Notes: generated by a model from the sequence alone, not told the origin. A stretch of DNA of 64,000 nucleotides from an uncultured Opitutaceae bacterium (GCA_903952145.1 CAJBES010000096.1:22095-86094); one strand, 5' to 3'; shown: positions 1 to 9,793, counted from the first letter of the stretch. Numbers and translations: made by a program.

Positions 1-70
1 TGCCAGCGTTGGTGACCACGCGCCGACGGAGCATCCGGCAGCAAAGGCTGCACCGCAGAGGGACCACACC

Positions 71-487
71 ATGGGCCGGGAATCGGCCCTCAGCGCCATC
101 CCCGGTTGGATCAAGATCAGCGTGCTCGTCATCCTCTTCGCCGGCATCAACGCCGTCTCCGGTTGGATGCTCATGCGGTCGCCGCCGGACCTGCTGCCGC
201 CGCACGAACTGCTCTCGGCGGTCGCGACCGAAAGGCTGCTCGCAACGGTGGCGGGTGAATTTGAGACCGGGCCAAAGCCGGGCGACCGCTGGATGACCAT
301 TGTGCGCACGGGCAACCTCCGCGTCGTCAAATACGGCCCGAAGCCGGACGAGGTGCTGCTCACGGTGCAGGCAGCCACGGCCAACGGCCAGGAAGTCCTG
401 ATCACGAGCGCCCGCTCGATGATTGAGATCAAGGATGCCGATACGCTGGTGCTTTTTGGCGATACCTACCGGCGCATCAAGCTCTGA
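71..487 (+). CDS. Hypothetical single-pass membrane protein
   Basis: Protein of 138 residues that I do not recognise. Residues about 13-35 form one hydrophobic segment (WIKISVLVILFAGINAVSG and on), followed by about 100 polar residues with no catalytic motif, so it is probably anchored in the membrane with a soluble C-terminal domain. An AGAGGGA box ends 7 bases before the ATG at 71, which decides this start over a longer overlapping frame. The gene lies just upstream of a secreted DUF1684 protein on the same strand and could be co-transcribed with it. No function can be assigned. Confidence 0.6.
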   Translation: MGRESALSAIPGWIKISVLVILFAGINAVSGWMLMRSPPDLLPPHELLSAVATERLLATVAGEFETGPKPGDRWMTIVRTGNLRVVKYGPKPDEVLLTVQAATANGQEVLITSARSMIEIKDADTLVLFGDTYRRIKL

Positions 488-543
488 GCATGGGTCGGGC
501 CGAGTGAGTTTGGTGGCGCCCGGGAACTGTGGCGTATCCCCAG

Positions 544-1434
544 ATGCGAATGACCTTTGTCACGTTGCTTGGCTTCGGGCTGCTGTTGGCAGTGGCGGGC
601 ACCGCCGGGGAAGACCATGACCGGGAAATCAAACAATGGCGGAGCGAGCGGGTGAGCCGGCTGACAGCGCCCGACGGCTGGCTGTCACTGATCGGATTGC
701 ATTTTCTCGACCCGGGCGAAAGCACCGTGGGCAGCGCCCCGGACAACCAGGTGGTGCTGGCCGGAGGCCCGGCGCATGTCGGCGTGGTGACCGTTGCGGC
801 AAGCGGTGCAGTGCGACTGCTGGTCACACCCGGCGTGGCGGTGATGGTCAACGGTGAAGCGGTGCTCTCCGCCGACTTGGGCGATGGCCGGAGCAGCCGG
901 CTGGTGACGGCGGTCTGTGGCACGGTGAGTTTCCATGTGATAGACCGGGGTGGGAAAAAGGCGCTCCGGGTGAAAGACAGCGGGGCGGAGCGGCGCAGCA
1001 GGTTTGCCGGTATCGACAATTTCCCGACGGATCCGCAGTGGCGGATCGAGGCGGACTGGGTGGCTTTTGACCGGCCGCATGAGGTGCCGATCAAAAATAT
1101 CCTTGGCCAGGAATCAAAGGCGTTGGTGCTCGGTCAGGCGGTCTTCACCCGCGAGGGCCGCACCATCACGCTGCTGCCGATCCAGGAAGCACCGGATGAG
1201 CCGCTGTTTTTTATCATCTCGGATCTGACGAGCGGCGGGGCAACCTATGGGGCGGCGCGCTTTCTCTACGCAGATCCGCCGACCGCAGGAAAGGTGATGC
1301 TCGACTTCAACCGCGCGATCAACCCGCCGTGCGCGTTCACCCCTTTCGCCACCTGTCCGCTGCCCCCGAAGGAGAATCAAATGCCCATCGCAGTGACCGC
1401 GGGGGAGAAAAACTACCGCGGCGCACACGAGTGA
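544..1434 (+). CDS. DUF1684 domain-containing secreted protein
   Basis: The C-terminal segment FNRAINPPCAFTPFATCPL, followed by PPKENQMPIAVTAGEKNY, is the hallmark of the DUF1684 family, whose biochemical role is unknown. The N-terminus from the ATG at 544 (MRMTFVTLLGFGLLLAVAG) looks like a cleavable signal peptide, so the protein is probably periplasmic or extracellular. A GTG at 529 would add five residues (VAYPQ) before this peptide and has no visible ribosome site, so I prefer 544. Length, about 296 residues, suits the family. It follows a small membrane protein gene by 56 bases and converges on a GNAT gene. The family call is firm; any function would be a guess. Confidence 0.85.
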   Translation: MRMTFVTLLGFGLLLAVAGTAGEDHDREIKQWRSERVSRLTAPDGWLSLIGLHFLDPGESTVGSAPDNQVVLAGGPAHVGVVTVAASGAVRLLVTPGVAVMVNGEAVLSADLGDGRSSRLVTAVCGTVSFHVIDRGGKKALRVKDSGAERRSRFAGIDNFPTDPQWRIEADWVAFDRPHEVPIKNILGQESKALVLGQAVFTREGRTITLLPIQEAPDEPLFFIISDLTSGGATYGAARFLYADPPTAGKVMLDFNRAINPPCAFTPFATCPLPPKENQMPIAVTAGEKNYRGAHE

Positions 1435-1480
1435 CGCTGCCGGGTCTTGCCAGCCCCGGGGACCGGCGCGCCTGGCAACA

Positions 1481-1502
1481 GCGGGAGCAAGCCGGCTCCC
1501 GC
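1481..1502. terminator. Hairpin between convergent genes, possible bidirectional terminator
   Basis: GCGGGAGC and GCTCCCGC form a perfect 8-bp inverted repeat around a 6-base loop, placed between the ends of the DUF1684 gene (plus) and the GNAT gene (minus). There is no T-run on either side, so it may block readthrough weakly or only stabilise transcript ends. Confidence 0.4.
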
Positions 1503-1507
1503 ACGAT

Positions 1508-1801
1508 TCAGCCGACGAGCAGTGTCTGGTAACCGGCGTTTCGTTCGATGAACCGCGCGACGTAGGAGCACTGCGGGACGATGCGAAGGCCTTTTGCACG
1601 GGCAGTCTCCAGTGCTGCGCGCACGAGCAGTTCAGCCACGCCACGTCCGCGCAGCTCCGGCGGCACGAAAGTGCGCGTGAGGGTCATGCGGTCGCCTTCG
1701 AGCGTGTAATCGACGACGGCGAGATGGCCGTCGACCTCGGTCTCGTAGCGGCCCGAGGCAGGATTATGGCGAACCTCGGGGTTGGATGGGGTGGATGACA
1801 T
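1508..1801 (-). CDS. Small GNAT family N-acetyltransferase (YidJ/COG2388-like)
   Basis: Protein of 97 residues with the acetyl-CoA-binding signature PPELRGRGVAELLVRAAL followed by ARAKGLRIVPQCSYVARFI. This pattern marks the single-domain acetyltransferases related to human GTLF3B and E. coli YidJ. They transfer an acetyl group from acetyl-CoA; the acceptor for this group is generally unknown. Length is typical of the group. The gene sits 7 bases upstream of the stop of the Gfo/Idh gene on the same strand, so it would be the last gene of that unit or independent. Confidence 0.85.
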   Translation of the reverse strand: MSSTPSNPEVRHNPASGRYETEVDGHLAVVDYTLEGDRMTLTRTFVPPELRGRGVAELLVRAALETARAKGLRIVPQCSYVARFIERNAGYQTLLVG

Positions 1802-1808
1802 GAGGCAA

Positions 1809-2915
1809 TTATGCGTCGAGCAGGTTCAGGGGCAGATGAGGGGGAAGCGCGACGGGCCGGGCTGGGGCCGAGGTCAGGCGCACATGGCGGCCGCTCGTGG
1901 AGGATTTTTCGAATGCGGCCATCACCTCGATCACGTGGTGGGCGAGTTCGCCACTGCAGCGGTGCCGGCGCCGGCGGCGGAGCAGGGAGTAGGCCATGTC
2001 CGCCACGCCCGTGCCGCGCCGGCGCTGATCGGAATGGGTGAGGGGCATCTCATGGTAATTTTTGTCGGCGCCGCGGCGCACCCGCACCGGACCGCTGAAG
2101 CTGTTGGGATCCGGCACAAGCATCGTGCCCTCGCTGCCGTAGATGACGATGCACGGCTGGTCGGGAACCGGCCAGGTATCGAAGCTCATGATGACGGTGG
2201 CCACGGTGCCATCGGCAAAATCCAGCGTGCCGGAATAGTGGGTCGGCACCCCGACCTTCACTTTTTTCCCGGCCAGCGGCTGGCTGGTGATGAGCCGGTG
2301 GGAGAACGAGGCCTTGGTGCTGCCACTGACCCGCCGCACGGGGCCGAGCAGATTGACGAGCGCGGTGATGTAATACGGCCCCATGTCGAACATTGGTCCG
2401 CCGCCGCGCTGGTAGTAAAACTCCGGCGCGGGATGCCATGATTCATGGCCGCGGCACAACATGTGGGCCGTGGCAGCCAGCGGCCGGCCGATGACGCCGT
2501 CATCGAGCAGCTGGCGGGCGGTCTGGATGCCGCCGCCGAGAAAGGTGTCGGGCGCGCTGCCGACCAGAAGTTTGCGCCGGCGGGCGAGTGCAAGCACCCG
2601 GCGGCTCTCGCGCCCATCGAGGGCGAAGGGCTTTTCTGTGTAGGCGTGCTTGCCGGCCCGCAAAATGCGCTCGTTGAGCGGGGCGTGCGCCTGCGGGATG
2701 GTCAGATTGATGATGATTTCGATTTCCGGATCGGCGAGCAACTCGTCGACGGAGCAGGCGCGCACCCCGTGTTTTTCCGCCTTGGCTTGGGCGCGGGCCG
2801 GATCGAGGTCCGCACAGGCGGTGAGCTGGAGGATATCGTAGCGAGGGCAACCGGCGAAGTAGGCCTCGCTGATGTTACCGCAACCGATGAGGGCAACTTT
2901 GACTTGACGGGGCAT
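1809..2915 (-). CDS. Gfo/Idh/MocA family oxidoreductase
   Basis: Protein of 368 residues. The N-terminus VKVALIGCGNISEAYF is the glycine-rich dinucleotide-binding turn of a Rossmann fold, followed by the family's TEKPFALDG segment (the EKP lysine motif) near residue 90-100. The C-terminal half is the usual alpha/beta substrate domain, with GGGPMFDMGPYYITALVNL matching the family's GGG...D.G.H...L signature, here with Y in place of H. Members oxidise or reduce sugars, inositols or related polyols with NAD(P); the substrate cannot be told from sequence. It is preceded on the same strand by a DsbA-like gene 38 bases away. Confidence 0.9.
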   Translation of the reverse strand: MPRQVKVALIGCGNISEAYFAGCPRYDILQLTACADLDPARAQAKAEKHGVRACSVDELLADPEIEIIINLTIPQAHAPLNERILRAGKHAYTEKPFALDGRESRRVLALARRRKLLVGSAPDTFLGGGIQTARQLLDDGVIGRPLAATAHMLCRGHESWHPAPEFYYQRGGGPMFDMGPYYITALVNLLGPVRRVSGSTKASFSHRLITSQPLAGKKVKVGVPTHYSGTLDFADGTVATVIMSFDTWPVPDQPCIVIYGSEGTMLVPDPNSFSGPVRVRRGADKNYHEMPLTHSDQRRRGTGVADMAYSLLRRRRRHRCSGELAHHVIEVMAAFEKSSTSGRHVRLTSAPARPVALPPHLPLNLLDA

Positions 2916-2953
2916 GGCGGAGGAGGTGGGGGCAGGTGAAAGGGCCGGTTAGT

Positions 2954-3613
2954 TTATACTGAGGGTGGCTTGCCGTGGTGGGCGGCGTGAGCGGCGTAGG
3001 CGGTGGTGTCGGCCAGCATGGCCTCGATGGTCGTGACGAGCGGTTCGATCCGCACGAGGCCGGAGAACACGGCCTTGTCCCCGATCCCATCGGTCAGCAC
3101 GAAGGCCGGCCGCTGGTTGATTTGATGGGCAAAAAACTCCGCGGTGCTGGCGGCCAACCGGGCCTTCACGGCGGCGGACTCGGCCCGGGCGCGCAGCTTG
3201 CGGGCGTCGAGCTTCACCGCCGTGGTGCCGATGGCGACCGCTTCGGCCATCGCACCAACCCGGCGCCCTTCGCGCAGGGCGGCGTGCGCCAGGGCGAGTC
3301 GGAGGCGGTCGTCCCACACGCCAAAATCCTTGCCGGCCTCGGCAACGAGATCGGGCGCCTCGTAATGGCCCTGCAGCTTCGGGTCGACCCAGCCGGAGTT
3401 GAGCATGCAAGGGGCGTGCATGACGGTGCCGCCGCTGCGCCGGTAGAACCAGTCACATTGCGCCCGCGAAACGGGAAAGTCCCCCGGATTCACCAAGGCG
3501 ATCTTCCAATCGAACTCCACGCGGCCGGCGTAGCGGTTTTTCAGCTCGGCCCACACCGGTTCGGTGTAAAAACACCAGGACGAAAGAATCTCAAGGTAGT
3601 AGGTGACTTTCAT
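2954..3613 (-). CDS. DsbA/GST-kappa-like thioredoxin-fold protein
   Basis: Protein of 219 residues starting MKVTYYLEILSSWCFYTEPV. The opening beta strand and following motif match the DSBA-like thioredoxin-fold family (FrnE, 2-hydroxychromene-2-carboxylate isomerase, GST kappa). The usual CxxC active site is replaced by SSWC, so the first cysteine is serine (Ser11, Cys14). That resembles the GST-kappa/HCCA-isomerase branch more than a disulfide oxidase. The helical insertion (residues about 75-160) and the C-terminal QRPAFVLTDGIG segment, with the cis-proline loop RPAF, support the fold. No signal peptide is seen, so it is probably cytoplasmic. The substrate is unknown. Confidence 0.75.
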   Translation of the reverse strand: MKVTYYLEILSSWCFYTEPVWAELKNRYAGRVEFDWKIALVNPGDFPVSRAQCDWFYRRSGGTVMHAPCMLNSGWVDPKLQGHYEAPDLVAEAGKDFGVWDDRLRLALAHAALREGRRVGAMAEAVAIGTTAVKLDARKLRARAESAAVKARLAASTAEFFAHQINQRPAFVLTDGIGDKAVFSGLVRIEPLVTTIEAMLADTTAYAAHAAHHGKPPSV

Positions 3614-3676
3614 GCGTGATGTGGGAATGAAGTTACGACCGCCGGCAGCGGTGCTTGTGGCGCAGGAGGCTGCGGG

Positions 3677-4426
3677 TCATTTTTTGCCGCCGAAGAGTTT
3701 TTTGATGCCTTCGCTGGTTTTCTTGGCGGCATCGCCGGCAGCTTCCACCGCCGTCGCGCCCACGGTGCCACCAACCTTGGCAGCGGCCTTGGCTGTGGCC
3801 CCGACGATGCTGCTGAGCACGTTTTTCATGACCGCACCGACGAGTTGGTCGGGGGTGATGCCGCCTTCCTTGACCCCGAGGTTGTCGAAGGCGATGGGTG
3901 GTAGGGGCAGGGGAATAGCCGCTGGGCCCACGCCGAGCTTGGCGGTGCCGTTGGTCAGGCGGAATTTCTTCACGACAAACTTGATGGGTTGGCCCGATTT
4001 GGACTTGGGTTCCTCGCCGCCCTTGCCGGTGAACTCCTCGATGTTCTTGAGCAGGTCCTTGATGTTACTTGAGACGATTTTCGTTTCGTAGAGGAACTCC
4101 GGCTGATCGATGATGAGTTCATTGATCACGATGTGGTCGCCCATGACCGAGAAGGGCTCCACGTCGAGGTGGATCTTCCCGAGGTAGAAGGCATTCGCAT
4201 CGCTCCAGCCCTTGGGGTTGCCCACGGCCAGGCCGGACAGGTTGCCCGAACCGGTCAGGGGAGAAATATGCGCGCCGGCCAGCACGACCTTGGTTTGGGT
4301 GAGCTTGGGTCCGAAGGAGTTGACTCCGGCCTTGACGATGGAACCGAGGAAGAAAGTGAGCCCGATGTAAACCACCACGGCCAGGCCGACGATGATGGCG
4401 AGGGAGAGGCGAAGTTTTTTGTTCAT
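3677..4426 (-). CDS. AsmA-like membrane-anchored protein
   Basis: Protein of 249 residues. Residues about 6-28 ([20 protein letters not shown]) form an N-terminal membrane anchor. The following [20 protein letters not shown] and [14 protein letters not shown] pattern is typical of the AsmA/DUF748-like envelope proteins, many of which act in lipid or outer-membrane homeostasis. The tail from about residue 200 is alanine-rich and ends in a lysine-rich stretch. I chose the ATG at 4426 (MNKKLRLS), which places the anchor at the N-terminus; an upstream start at 4498 would add 24 residues unlike any signal sequence. It is divergent from parE, with about 115 bases between them. Confidence 0.65.
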   Translation of the reverse strand: MNKKLRLSLAIIVGLAVVVYIGLTFFLGSIVKAGVNSFGPKLTQTKVVLAGAHISPLTGSGNLSGLAVGNPKGWSDANAFYLGKIHLDVEPFSVMGDHIVINELIIDQPEFLYETKIVSSNIKDLLKNIEEFTGKGGEEPKSKSGQPIKFVVKKFRLTNGTAKLGVGPAAIPLPLPPIAFDNLGVKEGGITPDQLVGAVMKNVLSSIVGATAKAAAKVGGTVGATAVEAAGDAAKKTSEGIKKLFGGKK

Positions 4427-4541
4427 GGATGATGCGGCTGAGTCTAGGCCGCGGGCGGGTCGCGGCAAGCGGACAGAAGCGGGATTTTCGCTTGTCACGA
4501 CCGCGCCCGCCCAGACGCTCTGCCCAACCTTTCACCGCGCA

Positions 4542-6389
4542 ATGGCCCAAGCCTATACCGAAGCCAGCATCAAGACCCTCAGTTCGCTCGAACACATCCG
4601 CCTCCGCCCCGGCATGTATATCGGCCGGCTGGGCAACGGCATGCACGCCGAGGACGGCATCTACGTCCTGCTCAAGGAGACCATCGACAACTCCATCGAC
4701 GAATTCACCATGGGTGCCGGCCGCCGGATCGAGGTTGAGCTCACCGATCGCACCCTGCGCGTGCGCGACTACGGCCGCGGCATCCCGCTGGGCAAGCTCC
4801 TGGACTGCGTTTCCATCATCAACACCGGCGCCAAATACGATTCGGAGGCGTTCCAAAAGGCGGTCGGCCTGAATGGCGTGGGCCAGAAGGCGGTCAACGC
4901 CCTCTCGTTCACCTACCGCGCCCAGGCCATCCGCGACGGCGAGACCAAGGTGGTCGAGTTTGAGCGCGGGAAACTGAAATCCCAGTCGCGCGTCACCAAG
5001 ACCGGTGAGCGTAACGGCACGCTTATCGAATTCATCCCGGACACCATCCTGTTCGGTGCCGATTTCAGGTTCCGCCCCGAGTTCATCGAGGACATGCTGT
5101 GGAAATACGCCTTCCTCAACCGCGGCCTCACCCTGACGTTCAACGGCAAGTCGTTCAAATCGGAGAACGGCCTCAAGGACCTGCTCACCAAGGAGCTCAG
5201 CGGCGAGCCGCTCTATCCCATCATCCACCTTGAAGGGGAGGACATCGAGGTGGCCTTCACCCACGGCAACCACTACGGCGAGGAATATTGGTCGTTCGTC
5301 AACGGCCAGCACACCACCATGGGCGGCACGCACCTTGCCGCCTTCCGCGAGACGCTGGTCGGGACGATCCGCAATCACTTCAAGAAGGACTTCGACGCCG
5401 CCGACATCCGCCAGTCCATCGACGCCGCCATCGCCGTCCGCGTGCAGGAGCCGATCTTCGAGTCCCAGACCAAGACCAAGCTCGGCTCCACCGAGGTCGG
5501 CCCCAAGGGCCCGTCGCTGAAGGAATTTGTCGGCAAGTTCATGCAGCAGTCCCTGGACACCTGGCTACACAAGAACCGGGAGACCGCCGAGATCATCCGG
5601 CGCAAGATTGAGGAGAATGAACACGAGCGGAAGGAACTCGCCGGCATCCGCAACATTGCCCGGGAGCGCGCCAAGAAGGCCTCGCTGCACAACCGCAAGC
5701 TCCGCGACTGCCGCCTCCACCTCGGCGACCGCAGCGAGCGCGCCGAGGAGAGCACGCTCTTCATCGTGGAGGGCGATTCCGCCGCCGGCTCCCTCACCGC
5801 CACGCGCGATGTGCAGACGCAGGCCGTGTTCGCCCTCAAGGGCAAACCGCTCAATACCTACGGCCTGTCGAAGAAGATCATTTACGAGAACGAGGAGTTC
5901 CACCTCCTCCAGGCGGCGTTGAACATCGAGGACGGCCTCGACGGCCTCCGCTACAACCGGATCGTCATCGCAACCGACGCCGATGTGGACGGCATGCACA
6001 TCCGCCTGTTGCTGCTCTCGTTCTTCCTCCAGTTTTTCCCCGACATCATCCGCAACAACCACCTCTTCATCCTTGAGACCCCGCTTTTCCGCGTGCGCAA
6101 CAGGCGGGAGACGGTCTACTGCTACTCCGAGCCGGAGAAGCAGGCGGCGGTGAAGCAGCTGGGTGCCAGCCACGAGATCACGCGCTTCAAGGGCCTCGGC
6201 GAGATCTCGGCGGGCGAGTTCAAGGACTTCATCGGCGAGAATATCCGGCTGGAGCCGGTCAACCTGCACCATCTCACCAGTAGCGACGAACTGCTGGCTT
6301 TTTACATGGGCAAAAACACACCCGAGCGGCAGGACTTCATCATCGCCAATCTCAAGATCGAGCAGGACCTGATCGAGGCGGAACGATGA
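4542..6389 (+). CDS. parE: DNA topoisomerase IV subunit B (Bacteroidetes-like type)
   Basis: ATPase subunit of a type IIA topoisomerase, 615 residues. The N-terminal GHKL domain starts with [16 protein letters not shown] and has the ATP-binding segments [12 protein letters not shown] and [12 protein letters not shown]. The Toprim domain shows the Mg-binding EGDSAAGS near residue 410 and DADVDG near residue 477, and ends with [13 protein letters not shown]. The wording of these motifs resembles the ParE of Bacteroidetes more than housekeeping GyrB. I chose the ATG at 4542 because homology begins just after it; an upstream in-frame ATG at 4392 would overlap the divergent AsmA gene. Its partner parC lies 3.4 kb downstream, separated by two genes. 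A gyrase elsewhere in the genome is expected but not visible here. Confidence 0.88.
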   Translation: MAQAYTEASIKTLSSLEHIRLRPGMYIGRLGNGMHAEDGIYVLLKETIDNSIDEFTMGAGRRIEVELTDRTLRVRDYGRGIPLGKLLDCVSIINTGAKYDSEAFQKAVGLNGVGQKAVNALSFTYRAQAIRDGETKVVEFERGKLKSQSRVTKTGERNGTLIEFIPDTILFGADFRFRPEFIEDMLWKYAFLNRGLTLTFNGKSFKSENGLKDLLTKELSGEPLYPIIHLEGEDIEVAFTHGNHYGEEYWSFVNGQHTTMGGTHLAAFRETLVGTIRNHFKKDFDAADIRQSIDAAIAVRVQEPIFESQTKTKLGSTEVGPKGPSLKEFVGKFMQQSLDTWLHKNRETAEIIRRKIEENEHERKELAGIRNIARERAKKASLHNRKLRDCRLHLGDRSERAEESTLFIVEGDSAAGSLTATRDVQTQAVFALKGKPLNTYGLSKKIIYENEEFHLLQAALNIEDGLDGLRYNRIVIATDADVDGMHIRLLLLSFFLQFFPDIIRNNHLFILETPLFRVRNRRETVYCYSEPEKQAAVKQLGASHEITRFKGLGEISAGEFKDFIGENIRLEPVNLHHLTSSDELLAFYMGKNTPERQDFIIANLKIEQDLIEAER

Positions 6390-6480
6390 GGCGCAGCGGT
6401 GGGGGTTCCGACCTGGCCGCCGCCTTATCCGCATTGCGCCAACCGGGTTTCAGGTTTAAACAATCAAAGGCACCCCACGC

Positions 6481-8781
6481 ATGATCCACGGCAAAAAACC
6501 AGACCACGACCACCCGGCCACCGCCGTTTCACCGGGCGACACGCACCGCCTCCGCTCCGGCTTGCTGGACCGGCTCCTGCGTCTGCTGCCCCTCGGCATC
6601 GGCCGGCGGAAGCCGAAACATTTTCGCGACATGCTCATGGTGGTGTGGCGCAACCGCGACAATCTGGGCTACGCGTGGAAAGTGCTCACCCGCGGCGTGT
6701 GTGACGGCTGCGCGTTGGGCGTGGCCGGGTTGAATGACTGGACCATGACCGACAAGCACCTGTGCATCACGCGCCTGAACCTGCTCCGGCTGAACACCGT
6801 CGGGGCCCTGGACCCGGCGCGGCTTGCCGATGTCAGCAAGCTGGCCGGGCTCAACAATGCCGCCCTGCGCGAATTCGGCCGTCTGCCCTGCCCCCTGGTG
6901 CGCCGCCGCGGCGAACGCGGTTTCACGCGCGTGACCTGGGCCGAGGTGCATACGCGGCTCGGCGCCCGGCTGCGGACCGTGGACCCGCAGCGGCTGGCTT
7001 TTTTCATCACCGCGCGCGGCGTGACCAACGAGGTCTATTACATGGCCCAGAAGGCGGCGCGTTTCCTTGGCACCAACCACGTCGACAACGCCGCGCGCCT
7101 CTGCCATGCGCCCTCGACCGCCGCGATGAAGGAGATGATCGGCGCGGCCGCTTCGACCTGCAGCTACATCGACTGGTATGACGCCAAGGTGATTGTCTTC
7201 TTCGGGGCCAATCCGGCCAACGATCAGCCCGTCACCACCAAATACCTGCTGCACGCCAAGCGCCGCGGCACGAAGGTCATTCTCGTCAACCCCTACCTTG
7301 AGCCCGGCATGCAGCGCTACTGGGTGCCGTCGGATGTCAGGAGCGCTATTTTTGGCAGCAACCTGACCGATCATTGGTTTCCCGTGGCGCAGGGCGGCGA
7401 CATCGCATTTCTCTACGGCACCTTGAAGATACTCTTCGCCACCGGCCAGGTGGACCAGGGTTTCATCGACGCCCACACCACCGGCTTTGCCGCACTCCGG
7501 CAACAGGTCGCGGCACTGGACTGGCCGGCACTCGAAGCCGGGAGCGGCCTGCCCCGCGCCAGCATGGAGGAATTTGCCGCCCTCATCGGCGGCGCCCGCG
7601 ATGGCATCCTCATCTGGAGCATGGGCATCACGCAGCAACCGGCCGGATCCGATGGCGTGCGCATGATCATGAATCTCGCGCTGGCTCGTGGTTGGATCGG
7701 GCGGGATGCCTGCGGCGTGGTGCCGATCCGCGGCCATTCCTCCGTGCAGGGCGGCGCCGAGATGGGCTGCTATTCCACGGCGCTGCCAGGCGGCAAACCC
7801 ATCACGGTCGAAAACGCCGCCGCGCTCGAGCAACACTACCAGTTTCCCATCCCGCATTATGTGGGCTACACGACCCCGGAAATGGTCGAGGCCGCCCATC
7901 GGGGGAAGTTGGACATCTTCTACTGCGCGGGCGGCAACCTCCTCCGCACCATGCCCGACCCGGACTATGTCCGCGAGGCGCTGGCGCGCGTGCCCGTGCG
8001 CGTGCACCAGGACATCATCCTCACCGACCAGATGTTCATCGAGCCGGGCGAGGAGGTCTGGCTGCTCCCCGCGAAGACCCGCTACGAACAGGATGACGGC
8101 GGCACCGAGACCAGCACGGAGCGCCGCGTGATGTTCAGCCCCGAACTGCCGCGCCAGGTCGGCGAAGCCTGCGCCGAGTGGAAGATCTTCCGCGATCTTG
8201 CCGCGGCCGCATGGCCTGAGCGCGCCGCCCTCCTCGGCGCCGCCGACGGCTGGGCCCTGCGCGAGGAAATCGCCCGCGTGGTGCCGTTCTATGATGGCGT
8301 GCAGCATCTCCGGGACACCGGTGACGCCTTCCAATACGGGGGCCGGCATCTCTGCGCCGGCGGCATTTTTCCGCTGCCGGACGGTCGCGCCGTCTTCACC
8401 GCCCCCGCGCTGCCGGCCGCGGTGTCCGACGACGGTACGTTCCATGTGAGCACCCGGCGCGGCAAGCAGTTCAACACGCTCATCTACGCTGAGGTCGACC
8501 CGCTCAACGGCGCCGGCCGTGATGCCGTGCTCATCAACGCCGACGATGCCGCCGCGCACCACCTGATGCAGGGCGATCGCGTCGAGCTGGTCAATTCGCT
8601 CGGTCGTTTCACCGGTCGCGTCTTCGTCGCCCCCATCGCCCCGGGCAACCTGCAAATCCACTGGCCGGAGGGCAATCACCTGCTGCCGCGCCACGCGCGT
8701 GAACCGGCGAGCGACACGCCCGACTACAACACCCGCGTGCGGCTCGAGCCCGTGCGGTCCGGCGCCACCGTGTCCGCATGA
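6481..8781 (+). CDS. FdhF/YdeP family molybdopterin oxidoreductase
   Basis: Protein of 766 residues, related to formate dehydrogenase alpha subunits and closest in layout to the YdeP group. Cysteines 74, 77 and 95 (CDGC and the later HLC) sit where YdeP-type proteins hold an iron-sulfur cluster. NAARLCHAPSTAAM carries Cys208-His209 at the position of the selenocysteine-histidine pair of FdhH, so this is a cysteine version with no in-frame TGA. The C-terminal molydopterin-dinucleotide domain includes RRGKQFNTLIYAEVDPLNGA. No signal peptide, so it is cytoplasmic. The gene overlaps fdhD by 4 bases, so the two are co-translated. YdeP homologues are linked to acid resistance in E. coli; formate is not proven as the substrate. 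Confidence 0.88.
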   Translation: MIHGKKPDHDHPATAVSPGDTHRLRSGLLDRLLRLLPLGIGRRKPKHFRDMLMVVWRNRDNLGYAWKVLTRGVCDGCALGVAGLNDWTMTDKHLCITRLNLLRLNTVGALDPARLADVSKLAGLNNAALREFGRLPCPLVRRRGERGFTRVTWAEVHTRLGARLRTVDPQRLAFFITARGVTNEVYYMAQKAARFLGTNHVDNAARLCHAPSTAAMKEMIGAAASTCSYIDWYDAKVIVFFGANPANDQPVTTKYLLHAKRRGTKVILVNPYLEPGMQRYWVPSDVRSAIFGSNLTDHWFPVAQGGDIAFLYGTLKILFATGQVDQGFIDAHTTGFAALRQQVAALDWPALEAGSGLPRASMEEFAALIGGARDGILIWSMGITQQPAGSDGVRMIMNLALARGWIGRDACGVVPIRGHSSVQGGAEMGCYSTALPGGKPITVENAAALEQHYQFPIPHYVGYTTPEMVEAAHRGKLDIFYCAGGNLLRTMPDPDYVREALARVPVRVHQDIILTDQMFIEPGEEVWLLPAKTRYEQDDGGTETSTERRVMFSPELPRQVGEACAEWKIFRDLAAAAWPERAALLGAADGWALREEIARVVPFYDGVQHLRDTGDAFQYGGRHLCAGGIFPLPDGRAVFTAPALPAAVSDDGTFHVSTRRGKQFNTLIYAEVDPLNGAGRDAVLINADDAAAHHLMQGDRVELVNSLGRFTGRVFVAPIAPGNLQIHWPEGNHLLPRHAREPASDTPDYNTRVRLEPVRSGATVSA

Positions 8782-9683
8782 GCTCCGCACCGGGCAAAGT
8801 CTCCGTGCGTCGCTGGCAGGCCGGCGCCAGTTCGACGGATTCGGATACCGTCGCCATCGAGGAGCCGCTCGAGCTGCGGGTCGCCGGCCGCAGCGTGGCC
8901 GTGGTCATGCGCACGCCGGGGCACGATCGCGAGCTGGCGGCCGGCTTCCTGCTCACCGAGGGGGTAATCCGCCACGCCGACGATGTGATCGATATTCTGC
9001 CCTGCCGCGATCAGGCCGGCGGCGCCTCGGGCAATGTCATCAACGCCGTCCTTGGTCTGGCTGCGCCGGTGGACTTCGACCGCCTCACGCGCCACGTCTT
9101 CAGTTCCTCCAGTTGCGGCGTGTGCGGCAAGGCCACGCTTGACGCCGTGCTCCAGACCTTTCCGCCTGTGTCGCCAGGGCCGGTCTTCGATCCGGCGAGG
9201 CTTGCGGAACTGCCCGCGCGGCTGCGCGCGGCCCAGCCCGTCTTTGCCCGCACCGGCGGACTCCACGGCTGCGCCCTTTTCAACCAGACGGGCGAGCTCG
9301 AATTCGTGCGCGAAGATGTCGGCCGGCATAACGCGCTGGACAAGGTGCTCGGCCGCGCCCTGCTCGACCGCCGCCTGCCGCTGTCCGCCCACGGTCTGTT
9401 GTTGAGCGGCCGCATCTCGTTTGAACTCGTGCAAAAGGCCCTCGCGGCCGGGGTGCCGCTCGTCGCGGGCATCGGCGCACCCTCGAGTCTCGCCATCGAG
9501 TGCGCCGTGCGTGGCAGGCTGACGCTGGTGGGATTTTTGCGCGCCGACCGGATGAATATCTATTGCGGCGAAGCCCGCCTCCACCTTGGCGATCCGACAT
9601 CGTCGGCAACGGCCGCAGCGGGCAGGACGTCGGTGAAGCCTGATTCCTGTGATCGCACGCCGAGACGCAATGACGCGGAGTAA
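8778..9683 (+). CDS. fdhD: Formate dehydrogenase accessory sulfurtransferase FdhD
   Basis: FdhD moves sulfur from a cysteine desulfurase to the molybdenum cofactor of formate dehydrogenase-type enzymes. The 301-residue protein has the conserved loop SSSSCGVCGKATLDAV with Cys113 and Cys116, the sulfur-carrying pair, and the later segments GGLHGCALF and EDVGRHNALDKVLG typical of the family. The ATG at 8778 overlaps the TGA of the molybdoenzyme gene (ATGA), which points to translational coupling and to that enzyme as its client. The 3' end runs into a block of dispersed repeat sequence. Confidence 0.95.
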   Translation: MSSAPGKVSVRRWQAGASSTDSDTVAIEEPLELRVAGRSVAVVMRTPGHDRELAAGFLLTEGVIRHADDVIDILPCRDQAGGASGNVINAVLGLAAPVDFDRLTRHVFSSSSCGVCGKATLDAVLQTFPPVSPGPVFDPARLAELPARLRAAQPVFARTGGLHGCALFNQTGELEFVREDVGRHNALDKVLGRALLDRRLPLSAHGLLLSGRISFELVQKALAAGVPLVAGIGAPSSLAIECAVRGRLTLVGFLRADRMNIYCGEARLHLGDPTSSATAAAGRTSVKPDSCDRTPRRNDAE

Positions 9684-9700
9684 ACCAGTATGATAGCATT

Positions 9701-9778
9701 CTCCGCGACTTCGCGCCTCTGCGTGAGACATTTCTTCCAAAACAATCCCTCGTCATTTTCCGCGTCTCTGCGTGAGAC
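9701..9778. repeat. Two copies of a short dispersed repeat (CGCG..CTCTGCGTGAGAC)
   Basis: Two direct copies lie at 9701-9729 and 9754-9778, both ending CTCTGCGTGAGAC. Related sequence in the opposite orientation occurs at 12055 and 40871. The block fills the gap between fdhD and parC and probably carries the parC leader; I see no clear promoter in it. Confidence 0.6.
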
Positions 9779-9793
9779 CAATTCCTTTCCGCA

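Noticed and set aside
7080..7110. Possible selenocysteine in the formate dehydrogenase-like protein
   Set aside because: The aligned codon is a cysteine (RLCHAPS) and there is no in-frame TGA.
6529..8790. 753-codon minus-strand frame opposite the YdeP-type oxidoreductase
   Set aside because: Antisense shadow; the plus-strand gene has cofactor motifs and a coupled fdhD.
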